Made by a program: the position numbers and the translations under genes
The notes under the pieces: generated by a model
Databases searched by the model: none
Told to the model about the DNA's origin: nothing
Seen by the model: only the letters and a program-made list of their open reading frames with translations
Source of the DNA: Sulfuricurvum sp.
GTDB taxonomy: Bacteria > Campylobacterota > Campylobacteria > Campylobacterales > Sulfurimonadaceae
DNA: 49,157 bases
NCBI RefSeq assembly: GCF_028681615.1
Contig: NZ_JAQUHV010000015.1
Coordinates: 1 to 49,157, forward strand
Direction of reading: 5' to 3'
Shown here: in pieces, positions 1 to 6,993 of the stretch
Position numbering within the stretch: the stretch's first letter is position 1
How the letters are laid out: the number at the start of each line of letters is the position of its first letter

Positions 1-710
1 TTTTCTTTTTGACAATACCGAATGAAACACTCTTGTACGCTTTCATCATCGAGCATTTCTATACTATGCCCGATAGTTCCACCTTTCCATGACCCCTTAC
101 GTTTTCCAACTTCTGCACTAAAATGAAGATCAAGAGACGTTGAGATGATTGGTTTGTTAAAATATTTTAACCATCTGAAAAACCCAACACCATGTTCCCA
201 TCTTCTTTGTTCAACGGTACATGATGCAGTAATTTTTTCTCCATCAAAATCAAGAAAGTCAAATTTTTTATTTGGCTGAATCTGTTTAATTTCCCATGAA
301 GCATATGCTCTTGTTACATCACACCATAACTTTCTATCAAGAGTTAGGAAATGACGATAAATATGTTTTTTTTCTTTCCAAGGCAAAAAACATGACCATC
401 TATTTTCTTTTATATTGCTCCAACTAAGCCCGTTTGAAAATCCTTCTTGTTTCCCATATTTGATTTGCAAAAAATGACCATCTGAGATAGTTATTCCAAA
501 TTCTCGTTCAGCGTACTGAGGATATGTTTCTTTTGAGTAGGAATTAAAATAGTCATATTTGAATGGTTTGATATACTCTTTATCAAAATAGATCCAGTAA
601 TGACCCCAAGGTAAAAACAAAACAAGTTTATTTTTTGGATACTCATCTCTATCACCAGTCATGAACTGAAATCCAATGCAATCCCAAGGTGTTTCTTTTT
701 TAATTTTCAT
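1..710 (-). CDS. Unknown phage protein, 3' end cut by window
   Basis: An open frame of 236 codons runs from an ATG at 710 to the left edge with no stop, so the C-terminus lies outside the window. The start overlaps the stop of the replication gene by four bases (ATGA), which implies translational coupling in the leftward early operon. The product is soluble and rich in Trp, Phe and Tyr (for example LPWGHYW near residue 33 and WSCFLPWKEKK near 105) and has no signal peptide or membrane segment. I do not recognise a domain. Its place behind the Cro-like and replication genes suggests an early function. Base composition is AT-richer than the replication gene. Confidence 0.75.
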   Translation of the reverse strand, partial: MKIKKETPWDCIGFQFMTGDRDEYPKNKLVLFLPWGHYWIYFDKEYIKPFKYDYFNSYSKETYPQYAEREFGITISDGHFLQIKYGKQEGFSNGLSWSNIKENRWSCFLPWKEKKHIYRHFLTLDRKLWCDVTRAYASWEIKQIQPNKKFDFLDFDGEKITASCTVEQRRWEHGVGFFRWLKYFNKPIISTSLDLHFSAEVGKRKGSWKGGTIGHSIEMLDDESVQECFIRYCQKE

Positions 711-1573
711 TCTATTCCTTTCCAAACAGCTTTCAACTTAACCGCAAAATCCCCATCAGAGCATGTTTTCATAACAACCGAAAAACCGCCTAAATCACGG
801 ATCGCTTTGAGCTCGATATCGCTAAATCCATGCTCCAACTCTTCCCCTTCGATATCGAACCGATCCGCCTTACCGCCATCGAAGAGGTCATGCATTGTTT
901 TCAGACACTTGATCCGGAACTCATCCATAGGGCTCTTCACGTCCGCCGCCCCATTTGCGATTTTTTTGGGCTCTTCTTTACCCTCGTAATCCATCCATCT
1001 CTTTGCATTGAGCCAAGATGAGGCGAGTTTTGCCTCTTGCCAAGGCTTTTCTGATAGGTCGGATATATAGTGGCGAAGCCCAAACATGATTTCATTGAAG
1101 TGTTTTGAGAATTTTGCGAACACTTTGCATGAATTTTCGCGGTCTCGGTAGTTGATAGTTTTGTAGAGTTCCCAAAATATGACCCAGTTTGCATGATCCA
1201 ATTCACTCATCTTGGCCTCATACTCTTTGCGCGGAGCAGAATCCGCCGGCGGATTTTCACCGCTCTTAGGAGTCGCCGCCCCATTTGCGATTTTTTTGAG
1301 ACTGTGAATCTCTCTCCAGAGCTTGGTAGTTCGCATCTTGAAGTGTCCTGACTTCTCAACGACACCGGTGCAAACGAGAGTATCAACTGATCGAACCATA
1401 GTTCGGCTCGAAAAATTGAATAATTCCCCGATCTCTTTAGACTTTTTAAATGCCCAAGGCTCTTCGTTATAAGGAGAGTACGCATAGAAATCGATTGCGG
1501 CGGCTATGAGGTACTCATCTACACTCAGCCCTAGTTCTGCCCTGATATCGTTGTGGATCGTCGTGGATAGCAT
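707..1573 (-). CDS. Winged-helix phage replication protein (initiator-like)
   Basis: 288 residues. Residues 1-90 look like a winged-helix DNA-binding domain (KSKEIGELFNFSSRTMVRSVDTL as helix-turn-helix, followed by a wing). Residues about 125-195 (FWELYKTINYRDRE..., then ASSWLNAKRWMDY) resemble the C-terminal part of phage O/DnaT-like replication proteins. The inferred role is origin recognition and helicase loading for the DnaB-like protein encoded at the other end of the prophage. The peptide KKIANGAA occurs twice (residues about 93-100 and 203-210), encoded by two identical 23-bp DNA repeats also found in the gene-poor region 2.7-3.3 kb, as when an origin lies inside its initiator gene. 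The gene directly follows the Cro-like gene (TAG then ATG with no gap). Confidence 0.65.
   Translation of the reverse strand: MLSTTIHNDIRAELGLSVDEYLIAAAIDFYAYSPYNEEPWAFKKSKEIGELFNFSSRTMVRSVDTLVCTGVVEKSGHFKMRTTKLWREIHSLKKIANGAATPKSGENPPADSAPRKEYEAKMSELDHANWVIFWELYKTINYRDRENSCKVFAKFSKHFNEIMFGLRHYISDLSEKPWQEAKLASSWLNAKRWMDYEGKEEPKKIANGAADVKSPMDEFRIKCLKTMHDLFDGGKADRFDIEGEELEHGFSDIELKAIRDLGGFSVVMKTCSDGDFAVKLKAVWKGIE
945..967 (+). repeat. 23-bp dispersed repeat, copy 1 (in replication gene)
   Basis: Core GCCGCCCCATTTG followed by CGA and seven T. It is identical over 23 bp to 1275-1297 and closely related to the copies at 2717, 3250 and 3293. Read on the minus strand it encodes KKIANGAA. Candidate initiator-binding iteron. 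Confidence 0.7.
1241..1254. repeat. 14-bp palindrome ATCCGCCGGCGGAT, copy 1
   Basis: Perfect palindrome, extended to 16 bp here by flanking A/T. It lies inside the replication gene, where it reads NPPAD, between the two 23-bp repeats. It is one of six perfect copies in the prophage and a candidate ParB-binding site. Confidence 0.7.
1275..1297 (+). repeat. 23-bp dispersed repeat, copy 2 (in replication gene)
   Basis: Identical over 23 bp to copy 1, 330 bp away and in the same orientation. It encodes the first KKIANGAA of the replication protein. Sequence on either side of the repeat is not conserved, so this is not simply a duplicated protein domain. Confidence 0.7.
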
Positions 1574-1798
1574 CTATTCGCTCGATTTAGGAGTAATGCC
1601 GAAGATATGATCGATGCTTACTTGGTGCTTGATACAAGCCTCAACAAGATTTTTCACTGGGGCAGTTCCTCTTAATTTTGCTTTTGCTATTGCAGTCCGA
1701 TCTAATTCTAGGATTTCTGCCAATGCTTTATCACTTCGAGCATTGAATGCTACTTTGGCTTTTGCAAGTGCTGCTAAGTATATTTCGGATTTTTGCAA
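1574..1798 (-). CDS. Cro-like helix-turn-helix regulator
   Basis: 74 residues with a CI-repressor-type helix-turn-helix (DKALAEILELDRTAIAKAKLRG, residues 23-44) and no oligomerisation or peptidase domain, as expected of a Cro-type protein. It starts at TTG (1798), preceded by AAAAGGG seven bases upstream; no ATG in frame fits. It is divergent from the CI-like repressor at 1906 and is the first gene of the leftward operon that goes on to the replication protein. The 107-bp gap between the two regulators should contain the operators. Inferred role: turning off repressor synthesis and promoting the lytic or replicative state. Confidence 0.75.
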   Translation of the reverse strand: MQKSEIYLAALAKAKVAFNARSDKALAEILELDRTAIAKAKLRGTAPVKNLVEACIKHQVSIDHIFGITPKSSE

Positions 1799-1905
1799 CT
1801 TATAGCCCTTTTAATTGTGATTTTGTTGTATAATAATACATGTCAATCAAGTTAAGGTTGAATTATGTCATCATTAAACTTAAACTCTAATTAGGATAAT
1901 CCGAA
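1799..1905. promoter_or_regulatory. Divergent cro/cI promoter-operator region
   Basis: This is the only space between the divergent Cro-like and CI-like genes. A TATAAT hexamer on the plus strand (1829-1834) fits the repressor promoter, and TTGACA is readable on the minus strand (1841-1846) for the leftward promoter. On the minus strand two related stretches (GATTGACAT and GATGACAT) recur about 25 bp apart and are possible operator half-sites. Exact operators cannot be fixed by eye. Confidence 0.55.
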
Positions 1906-2583
1906 ATGAAGTTAATATTTTCCGAAGTCATGGAAAGACTTAAAAATGAATTGGGCTTTACTGAAGATCAGCAAATGGCAAAATATATGGGAATGTCAAA
2001 TGCTGCTTACTCTGAGCGAAAAACACGCGACTCACTACCGTATGAAAAAATCATTACCATCTGTCGTGAACGCGGTATAAGTTCAGACTTTATCTTTACC
2101 GGTATTCGCGGAGAGCTGAATGGAAAGATAATTTTTGAAAGTGATAGATCAGACATAGATGAAACAAAAATGATTATTGTCCCATATTTCAAAAATATCA
2201 AATCAATCCCTGATTCATTGCCAGAACACCCCGGATCGGTATCGTATATTGTTCTCCCAAAGAATGATTACCCAGAGCTGCTCAGAGATGGCCATACCCT
2301 CAATGCAGTTGGAGCAGATGATGATTCTATGGAAGGTACAATCCTAAACGGAGGTATTATGCTCTTTGATATCAATGATCATGGAATAGAGTCGGGTAAA
2401 ATTTATCTCGTTAGGACCGGAAGCGAGAAGATGATCAAACGAATTTTCAACGACCCGTCTACCCCTGATCAAGTGCTGCTAAAATCAGATAACATTTATT
2501 ACCCTCAATTTGATGTAAATCGCAGTGAAGTAGAGGTGATTGGTCGCGTTGTTGTCGTTTACAATCGTGGAAAACTCATTTAA
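1906..2583 (+). CDS. CI/LexA-type prophage repressor (S24 peptidase)
   Basis: 225 residues. The N-terminal helix-turn-helix (about residues 8-66, including QQMAKYMGMSNAAYSERK) is of the bacteriophage CI family. The C-terminal half is a LexA-like S24 peptidase and dimerisation domain with the serine nucleophile in DDDSMEGT (Ser141) and the general-base lysine in KMIKRIF (about Lys178), so RecA-stimulated self-cleavage is plausible and the prophage should be SOS-inducible. It is transcribed rightward, divergent from the Cro-like gene. Inferred role: maintenance of lysogeny. A weak AAAGAT/ATCTTT hairpin follows the stop (2602-2618). Confidence 0.85.
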   Translation: MKLIFSEVMERLKNELGFTEDQQMAKYMGMSNAAYSERKTRDSLPYEKIITICRERGISSDFIFTGIRGELNGKIIFESDRSDIDETKMIIVPYFKNIKSIPDSLPEHPGSVSYIVLPKNDYPELLRDGHTLNAVGADDDSMEGTILNGGIMLFDINDHGIESGKIYLVRTGSEKMIKRIFNDPSTPDQVLLKSDNIYYPQFDVNRSEVEVIGRVVVVYNRGKLI

Positions 2584-2638
2584 AAGAAGAGAGAAAACAC
2601 AATAAAGATACTTAATCTTTCTTATTATAGTAAGAGAC

Positions 2639-2711
2639 ACGCCAAAATGACACTTTAAAAACGCCATTTTGGCACTTTAACCATGTTTCTAACGTGCCAT
2701 TTTGGCACTTT
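2639..2711 (+). repeat. Iteron-like cluster, three phased copies
   Basis: Three related units end in GACACTTT (2649-2656), GGCACTTT (2671-2678) and GGCACTTT (2704-2711). The second and third carry the near-palindrome GCCATTTTGGC, extended to GTGCCA/TGGCAC in the third. Start-to-start distances are 22 and 33 bp, multiples of 11 that place the sites on one face of the helix. A single further TGACACTTT lies at about 2898. Confidence 0.6.
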
Positions 2712-2716
2712 GACAC

Positions 2717-2739
2717 CGCGCCCCATTTGAAATTTTTTT
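2717..2739 (+). repeat. Dispersed repeat, copy 3 (left arm of 28-bp inverted repeat)
   Basis: GCGCCCCATTTG followed by AA, A and seven T. With five more bases on the left (2712-2739) it is a perfect 28-bp inverted match to 3250-3277, 510 bp away. Confidence 0.7.
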
Positions 2740-3062
2740 TCATGCATAGCTGGACTAATCTGTAGAATTTTTTGAAATTTTTTATAGAATGGTGCATTTA
2801 TGGAATGGGGTGTATATACGCCCGCCCGCGTGGGGGAATTGCCCCCCTCCTATTTCCAATATGCCTTTTTTTACAGGGCTGTGATCCGAATAAAATATGA
2901 CACTTTCCTACCGATTTACCAATTTTCTACCACGATTTAGGCACGAATTTAGTAAAACGTGACAATACCATGTAATAAAACGCTGTGTATAGTGGGGTTC
3001 TAAGCTTTTAGGTTGCAGAACCATACGTTCTTTTACCCATAGCGTGACAGCTTTTTTAATCA

Positions 3063-3076
3063 ATCCGCCGGCGGAT
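3063..3076. repeat. 14-bp palindrome ATCCGCCGGCGGAT, copy 2
   Basis: Perfect copy in non-coding DNA inside the candidate origin region, so conservation here cannot be due to a protein. Confidence 0.7.
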
Positions 3077-3249
3077 CATCCCAACTTCATTACCCGATCA
3101 AATCCTCTCCCTCCATCTTTGGAATTGGACACTTGGACTCGTCCTTTTTTTCACCCGGAACCCACGTTTACGTCCAAAAAACAGAGAAAAAGCTCGGGGG
3201 TTATTACTTAATTGATAAGAATCGTTCCGATAAAGCCTAAAAATCAGCC

Positions 3250-3277
3250 AAAAAAATTTCAAATGGGGCGCGGTGTC
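3250..3277 (-). repeat. Dispersed repeat, copy 4 (right arm of 28-bp inverted repeat)
   Basis: Exact reverse complement of 2712-2739 over 28 bp. The inverted placement around about 500 bp, and the presence of other family members, argue for a protein-binding site rather than a short hairpin. Confidence 0.7.
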
Positions 3278-3292
3278 GGATGAGGAAGGGGT

Positions 3293-3315
3293 AAAAAAAT
3301 CACAAATGGGGCGGC
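3293..3315 (-). repeat. Dispersed repeat, copy 5
   Basis: On the minus strand it matches the copies in the replication gene with one mismatch (CATTTGTGA in place of CATTTGCGA). It lies 43 bp from copy 4 in the same orientation. Confidence 0.65.
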
Positions 3316-3340
3316 GGTTTGTGCGCGGTGAGAAGCGTGG

Positions 3341-3346
3341 TATAAT
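3341..3346 (+). promoter_or_regulatory. Probable -10 box of the 3446 gene
   Basis: TATAAT preceded by TGG. It lies 100 bases upstream of the membrane-protein start and is the only good match to a sigma-70 -10 element there. Confidence 0.4.
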
Positions 3347-3445
3347 ACGTGAGAACGTAGAAACGATATTGATGCACCATTGCCCTACCTAAGATACATT
3401 CGTGCCTTGTAGAGGCTCTGAGAGATAACTTTAAAAAGGATTTTG

Positions 3446-3934
3446 ATGAAAATGTATGCATATCGGATAAAAATAGGTTTATATACTGTATCAGCATTCA
3501 CCGTTATTTTCTTCTTATTTGGTGGAACCTTTATGAGTTTTAGTAACTTATTTGGTTCGTATAAAGAAATATGGCTTCGTATAGGTTCTGCAATACATAT
3601 TATGGGTGTAATAGGATTATTATATTTATGGAAAAAGAAGCTTTGCCCATTATTTAATACCACAAAAGCCCCAATGTTTCTTATATTTTCATCGTGGTAT
3701 ACCTCTATTCCATTATTTATAATACAAGATGATGAAATTATCCAAGAAGGATATGGAACTGTAGAATATGATGGTCATGGTGCATACTTAGATGGAGAGC
3801 CAACTATAGCGACCCACATGATACATTTTGACCCATCTATACCGCATATTTATATTTTACTGATCGCTTCAGCTCTATTTGTTTGGTTTTGGGATGACAT
3901 AAAAGAAGAGATTATAAAATCATGGTGCGACTAA
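3446..3934 (+). CDS. Unknown small membrane protein
   Basis: 162 residues from ATG 3446, with AAAAGGA five bases upstream. Three hydrophobic segments (about residues 10-30, 46-62 and 138-153) indicate an inner-membrane protein, with a soluble acidic loop of roughly 55 residues before the last one. I recognise no family. It stands alone in AT-rich DNA between the candidate origin and the antirepressor operon, the usual place for a gene expressed from the lysogen. A role such as superinfection exclusion is possible but is only a guess from position and membrane topology. Confidence 0.6.
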   Translation: MKMYAYRIKIGLYTVSAFTVIFFLFGGTFMSFSNLFGSYKEIWLRIGSAIHIMGVIGLLYLWKKKLCPLFNTTKAPMFLIFSSWYTSIPLFIIQDDEIIQEGYGTVEYDGHGAYLDGEPTIATHMIHFDPSIPHIYILLIASALFVWFWDDIKEEIIKSWCD

Positions 3935-3941
3935 AAACATA

Positions 3942-3957
3942 GTTAATAATTATTAAC
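3942..3957. promoter_or_regulatory. 16-bp perfect palindrome upstream of HTH gene
   Basis: GTTAATAATTATTAAC is self-complementary. It lies just after the membrane-protein stop and about 75 bp before the HTH gene at 4030, so it could be an operator for that gene. It has no loop and no U-run and is a poor terminator. Confidence 0.4.
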
Positions 3958-4029
3958 GACCCATTACGCTAAAATGACGTACATTAATGCATTAACATGC
4001 ATATATTTACCGTCACGGAGCTACCACCC

Positions 4030-4266
4030 ATGTCCGAAGAACTCAACCTCATTAAAAAAGTCTGTCGGGATCATAGCCTCACCTACGCACAGCTTGGTGA
4101 GCGGATCGGGTATGGTGAAAGCTCTATACGTCAGTCGGCATCTACTGGAAAATTAAGTGAACCTCTCCAAAAAGCTATTGAACTCTACCTCCGCACTATT
4201 GATCTCGAAAATCAGGTACAAGAGTATCAAGAATTCAAAAATTTCCTCAAAAAAGCAGTTCAATAA
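4030..4266 (+). CDS. Small HTH protein of antirepressor cassette 1
   Basis: 78 residues from ATG 4030 (CGGAG nine bases upstream). Helix-turn-helix at about residues 16-38 (LTYAQLGERIGYGESSIRQSA), followed by a C-terminal helical tail. It is clearly paralogous to the protein at 18485: both share the pattern C(R/K)(D/E)H..TY..LGE.IGYGE, then KAIEL(Y/F). In both places the gene sits before an ORF6C-type antirepressor gene with a promoter and a palindromic operator in between. Inferred role: a DNA-binding regulator of its own cassette. Confidence 0.75.
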   Translation: MSEELNLIKKVCRDHSLTYAQLGERIGYGESSIRQSASTGKLSEPLQKAIELYLRTIDLENQVQEYQEFKNFLKKAVQ

Positions 4267-4320
4267 GACATTATACATATACTAATCAAACAAAATCATA
4301 CAAATTATATATGTTTACTA

Positions 4321-4375
4321 TTGACATAATATAAAATATGTATTATTATTCTCTTTGTGATACATTAAATGTATC
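4321..4375 (+). promoter_or_regulatory. Promoter plus 17-bp palindromic operator, cassette 1
   Basis: TTGACA (4321-4326), a 17-bp spacer and TATTAT (4344-4349) form a near-consensus promoter. GATACATTAAATGTATC (4359-4375), a perfect inverted repeat around one A, begins about four bases after the expected transcription start. A repressor bound there would block initiation. Cassette 2 has the same layout with a different palindrome arm around the shared ATTAAAT core. Confidence 0.65.
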
Positions 4376-4489
4376 TGTTCCTTGAAACAGAGAGATTCCC
4401 AATCATCCCCCACCTCTCTTTATTGTTAATAACTTTTGCCTATCGGTTATGGAATAATTCACAAAAACCTAATTACAAGAGGAAACCCC

Positions 4490-4753
4490 ATGAGCGACAA
4501 AGACCGCATAGAACTAACATGCAGGGTGCTAGGTATCACGCAGATACAGTTGGCAAGAATGTTTGAAGTTCTCCCGTCAACAATCAGTGAATGGAAACGC
4601 AGAGGGCTACCAACAGGGGCGAAACTCGCCATGCAGCTAATGATTGCACACCCCAACAAGATTGACTCGATAGACGCGCAGTTGAATCTTGAACGGATAA
4701 AAATCATGCAGCAACAGCTCGCTCATTTCGAAGCCTACCTCCTCGCCCAATAA
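4490..4753 (+). CDS. Helix-turn-helix protein, cassette 1
   Basis: 87 residues from ATG 4490 with AGAGG seven bases upstream. Helix-turn-helix near residues 14-38 (ITQIQLARMFEVLPSTISEWKRRG), of the kind seen in phage CI/Cro-like proteins that bind DNA as small dimers; the C-terminal third is an amphipathic helix. It is the first gene after the cassette-1 promoter and has no counterpart in cassette 2, so it may be an added regulator. Its target is unknown. Confidence 0.7.
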   Translation: MSDKDRIELTCRVLGITQIQLARMFEVLPSTISEWKRRGLPTGAKLAMQLMIAHPNKIDSIDAQLNLERIKIMQQQLAHFEAYLLAQ

Positions 4754-4890
4754 CACTGCATCGTTTCAATACGTAACAAATCAAACCAATCAAGATAATC
4801 CGAATTAATACTTAATAATTTGTGCTTACCTGCTTAGTTATATTCACAACATCCGAATGGATACACAAAAAATTAATTAAAGGAGTTCCT

Positions 4891-5673
4891 ATGCAAATCA
4901 TAGAACTGCACATTAAAGACCAAGTTATCGGCACAGAGCTGATCAAAACCGTAAACGCCCGTGAGCTTCACGCATCACTCGGAGCACGCAAAGACTTTTC
5001 AAGTTGGATCAAAGGGCAGATTAATAACCTTGGACTCGATAAGGGAGTAGACTATGCCTCGTTCACCCTAAAAGGTGAGCGAGCAATCGGAGGGACTACA
5101 AGTATCGAATATACCCTCTCCCTCGATGCCGCTAAACACATCGCAATGGTATCCCGAACTCCTCAAGGCAAAATCGTCCGTACCTACCTAATCGAGATCG
5201 AAAAACGATTCTGGGCAGAACGTGGCATATCCGATACCCCACTCGATCAAATCGCACGAGGTGAAGCCCCAAGTGTCCCACATCAGGTGAGTGCTATGGT
5301 CGAACGATTTGAGAAAAAGATAGATGATTTGGAAGCATTCCAAAAAATCCAATACGATGCGCATGTCCGGTTTAGATACGAAACGATCGAAACCCTTGAT
5401 GCGATCCGATATCAGCTCACAGAATTGCAAGGTTCTATCGGTGATAAACGCCTTACACCATCACAGCGTAAAAAACTGTATGAACGTGTGTTGAGCAATG
5501 CAAAAGATTTGTCCGATGAACTCAGACTCGATGATGGAGTCGTAAAACTCGCTGTGTTCTCAAAACTAAAAGAGCATTTCAACGTCGATCACTACACCGA
5601 AATCCCATCACGAGAATTTGACTCGGCTATCGACTTTGTAGATACCATCGATATCTCTAAAAAACGAAGATAA
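4891..5673 (+). CDS. AntA-type antirepressor with ORF6C-like C-terminus
   Basis: 260 residues from ATG 4891, chosen for the AAGGAG at 4880-4885. Residues about 15-100 form an AntA/AntB antirepressor domain (VNARELHASLGARKDFSSWI, later GGTTSIEYTLSLDAAKHIAMVSRTPQGK with long gaps). A coiled middle follows, then an ORF6C-like domain at about residues 185-255 with the hallmark HYTEIPSREFDSAIDFV. Phage antirepressors of this class inactivate prophage repressors by binding them. The C-terminal domain is shared with the BRO-type protein at 18843 although the N-terminal domains differ, a swapped-domain pair. Confidence 0.8.
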   Translation: MQIIELHIKDQVIGTELIKTVNARELHASLGARKDFSSWIKGQINNLGLDKGVDYASFTLKGERAIGGTTSIEYTLSLDAAKHIAMVSRTPQGKIVRTYLIEIEKRFWAERGISDTPLDQIARGEAPSVPHQVSAMVERFEKKIDDLEAFQKIQYDAHVRFRYETIETLDAIRYQLTELQGSIGDKRLTPSQRKKLYERVLSNAKDLSDELRLDDGVVKLAVFSKLKEHFNVDHYTEIPSREFDSAIDFVDTIDISKKRR

Positions 5674-5683
5674 GGAGCCTCAC

Positions 5684-5887
5684 ATGGCATCTCATATAGA
5701 ACAAATCAAAACAGCCATTACAAAACTGGAATTTCTAAACGGAGCTATCGCAAACGCTCCTGAGGGGACTCTCCGTATGGAGGGTTTATATTTCACATTT
5801 GCAGGGGTGATCGAAGAGATCAAATCAGCACTGGACGGTGTAGAAGACCGCCCAGCATACGCCGCTATCAATAAAATAGCATCATAA
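5684..5887 (+). CDS. Small helical protein of antirepressor cassette 1
   Basis: 67 residues starting ten bases after the antirepressor stop, with AAGGAG upstream. It is helical with no known domain. It aligns with the protein at 19585 through the shared pattern EG.....EG(L/M)Y followed by VIEEI or TVEEI. It follows an ORF6C antirepressor in both places, so the pairing is a conserved unit and the product may assist or counteract the antirepressor. Function unknown. Confidence 0.7.
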   Translation: MASHIEQIKTAITKLEFLNGAIANAPEGTLRMEGLYFTFAGVIEEIKSALDGVEDRPAYAAINKIAS

Positions 5888-5898
5888 AGGAGTCGAAT

Positions 5899-6210
5899 AT
5901 GTCAAAAGTACTCTCTAACGCTATCGGGGTTTCGCCAAACACCGATAAAGCCTATGATAACAACCACGCTCAAAGCAACGTCATAAAATCCGTATTCCAT
6001 ACGATCCTCGTTCCGCTAGGGTTATCGCTTGGATCACCCATCGCCGGTTTAGTCTATTTTATCTTAACGATAGTTGCGTATTCTACCATCTTCCGCGCCG
6101 AAAGTTATTATGTCTTCGCGATTATCAAATTCGTTGCCGCACTGATCGCCCTAGCCTCAGCATGGATCTCGTTCCTGTACTCTGCCGCATGGATCGGACA
6201 TACGCTATGA
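5899..6210 (+). CDS. Small membrane protein
   Basis: 103 residues with at least two strong membrane segments (about residues 33-62 and 71-95) after a polar N-terminus. AAAGGAG precedes the ATG. The stop overlaps the next start (ATGA), so it belongs to the early operon that continues to ParA/ParB. Family not recognised. Confidence 0.65.
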   Translation: MSKVLSNAIGVSPNTDKAYDNNHAQSNVIKSVFHTILVPLGLSLGSPIAGLVYFILTIVAYSTIFRAESYYVFAIIKFVAALIALASAWISFLYSAAWIGHTL

Positions 6211-6440
6211 GAGTGAGCCCCGAAACCCAAGAAGAGTTCGAGGCGCTCTATACGTCATTGACCGAACTCTACAGCGAATACACCCTATCGGCCAAGATAG
6301 CCGCACAGATCGAGAAAACCACAATGGCGATCTACATGTACTTCCGTCAACAGTTCACCGGTGGCAGCGAGGCATACAAACGATCCATCATCACAGCGAT
6401 GAAAACATTATTACCCGAACAAGCAGGAGAAGCAGCATGA
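6207..6440 (+). CDS. Small unknown early protein
   Basis: 77 residues from ATG 6207, chosen because it overlaps the previous stop as ATGA. It is mainly helical (for example EFEALYTSLTELYSEY) with no recognised domain. It is translationally coupled on both sides to other very small genes of the early operon. Confidence 0.6.
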   Translation: MRVSPETQEEFEALYTSLTELYSEYTLSAKIAAQIEKTTMAIYMYFRQQFTGGSEAYKRSIITAMKTLLPEQAGEAA

Positions 6441-6601
6441 AACCTAAAACCCAAGACCTAAAAGAGTTGGCAAAATACGCAAAATGTCACGGCTACACCG
6501 TAGAGATCAAATCCGATCACATCGTCGCAGCAAACAACAACGGAGCAGTCAGAACCGGATCGATGGAGACATTGAAAAAAGTTGCAGGGGGTGGAAAGTG
6601 A
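6437..6601 (+). CDS. 54-residue unknown early protein
   Basis: ATG at 6437 overlaps the previous stop (ATGA), and the frame ends at 6601 where it overlaps the next start (GTGA). The product starts MKPKTQDLKELAKYAK and looks like a single small alpha/beta domain. The four-base overlaps on both sides are the main evidence that it is translated. Confidence 0.6.
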   Translation: MKPKTQDLKELAKYAKCHGYTVEIKSDHIVAANNNGAVRTGSMETLKKVAGGGK

Positions 6602-6993
6602 GAATAGCACACTGGGATGTAAAAAAAATATGTGATAAAGATTGTGAAGATTTTGATTTCATCATTGAAATAGATATCCCCTTAACTTTTGATAGAAATC
6701 TTCTAAAGATAAATGGAGATTTTTATTATAAATGCTCATGGGATATGAAAAGAGATATCATCTTTGTAAAGCGAATAAATCCTATTTTTGAAGAAGAAAC
6801 ATATGGGGAAGATGAGATTAAATGCCCTCATTGCGGGGCAAATAAAAGTGATAGTTGGGAGTATTCAGATAGTAGTGACTCAGAGGAATGTCAATCATGC
6901 GGTAGCATATATAGCTATCAAAGAAATGTAGAGGTGTCCTATCAATCTACGTTAATTACAAAAAATGAAACCTATGACGAGGTAGTATCATGA
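6598..6993 (+). CDS. Zinc-ribbon protein of unknown function
   Basis: 131 residues from GTG 6598, preferred over upstream starts because of the GTGA overlap with the gene before. Residues about 80-105 carry two CxxC pairs (CPHCGANK and CQSCGSIY) separated by an acidic serine-rich stretch, a zinc-ribbon fold. The N-terminal 75 residues are acidic beta-type sequence of unknown fold. The stop overlaps the parA start (ATGA). Local DNA is AT-richer than parA, suggesting a separate origin. Confidence 0.65.
   Translation: MRIAHWDVKKICDKDCEDFDFIIEIDIPLTFDRNLLKINGDFYYKCSWDMKRDIIFVKRINPIFEEETYGEDEIKCPHCGANKSDSWEYSDSSDSEECQSCGSIYSYQRNVEVSYQSTLITKNETYDEVVS

Larger units (their letters stand above)
2584..3445. 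other. Gene-poor region with repeats; candidate replication origin
   Basis: No convincing gene lies in these 860 bases. They contain a phased cluster of (C/T)GCCATTTTGGCACTTT-like repeats (2639-2711), three copies of the 22-23 bp repeat also found in the replication gene (one plus-oriented at 2717, two inverted at 3250 and 3293), a copy of the 14-bp palindrome (3063-3076), T-rich stretches (2733-2783), a GGGGG/CCCCC hairpin (about 2833-2848) and a TATAAT promoter near the right end. This mix of iterons, inverted repeats and AT-rich DNA next to a replication gene fits an origin. Function is inferred, not shown. Confidence 0.55.

Noticed and set aside
830-1206. Open frames on the plus strand and in other minus frames within the replication gene
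   Set aside because: No ribosome sites, composition follows the overlapping real gene, and the real frame has domain features.
2832-2880. GGGGG/CCCCC hairpin as a rho-independent terminator of the repressor gene
   Set aside because: It lies 250 bases after the stop and the T-run comes only about 20 bases later; weak evidence.
2639-3315. CRISPR array considered for the repeats near 2.6-3.3 kb
   Set aside because: Repeats are irregularly spaced, in both orientations, and spacers of constant length are missing; no cas genes.
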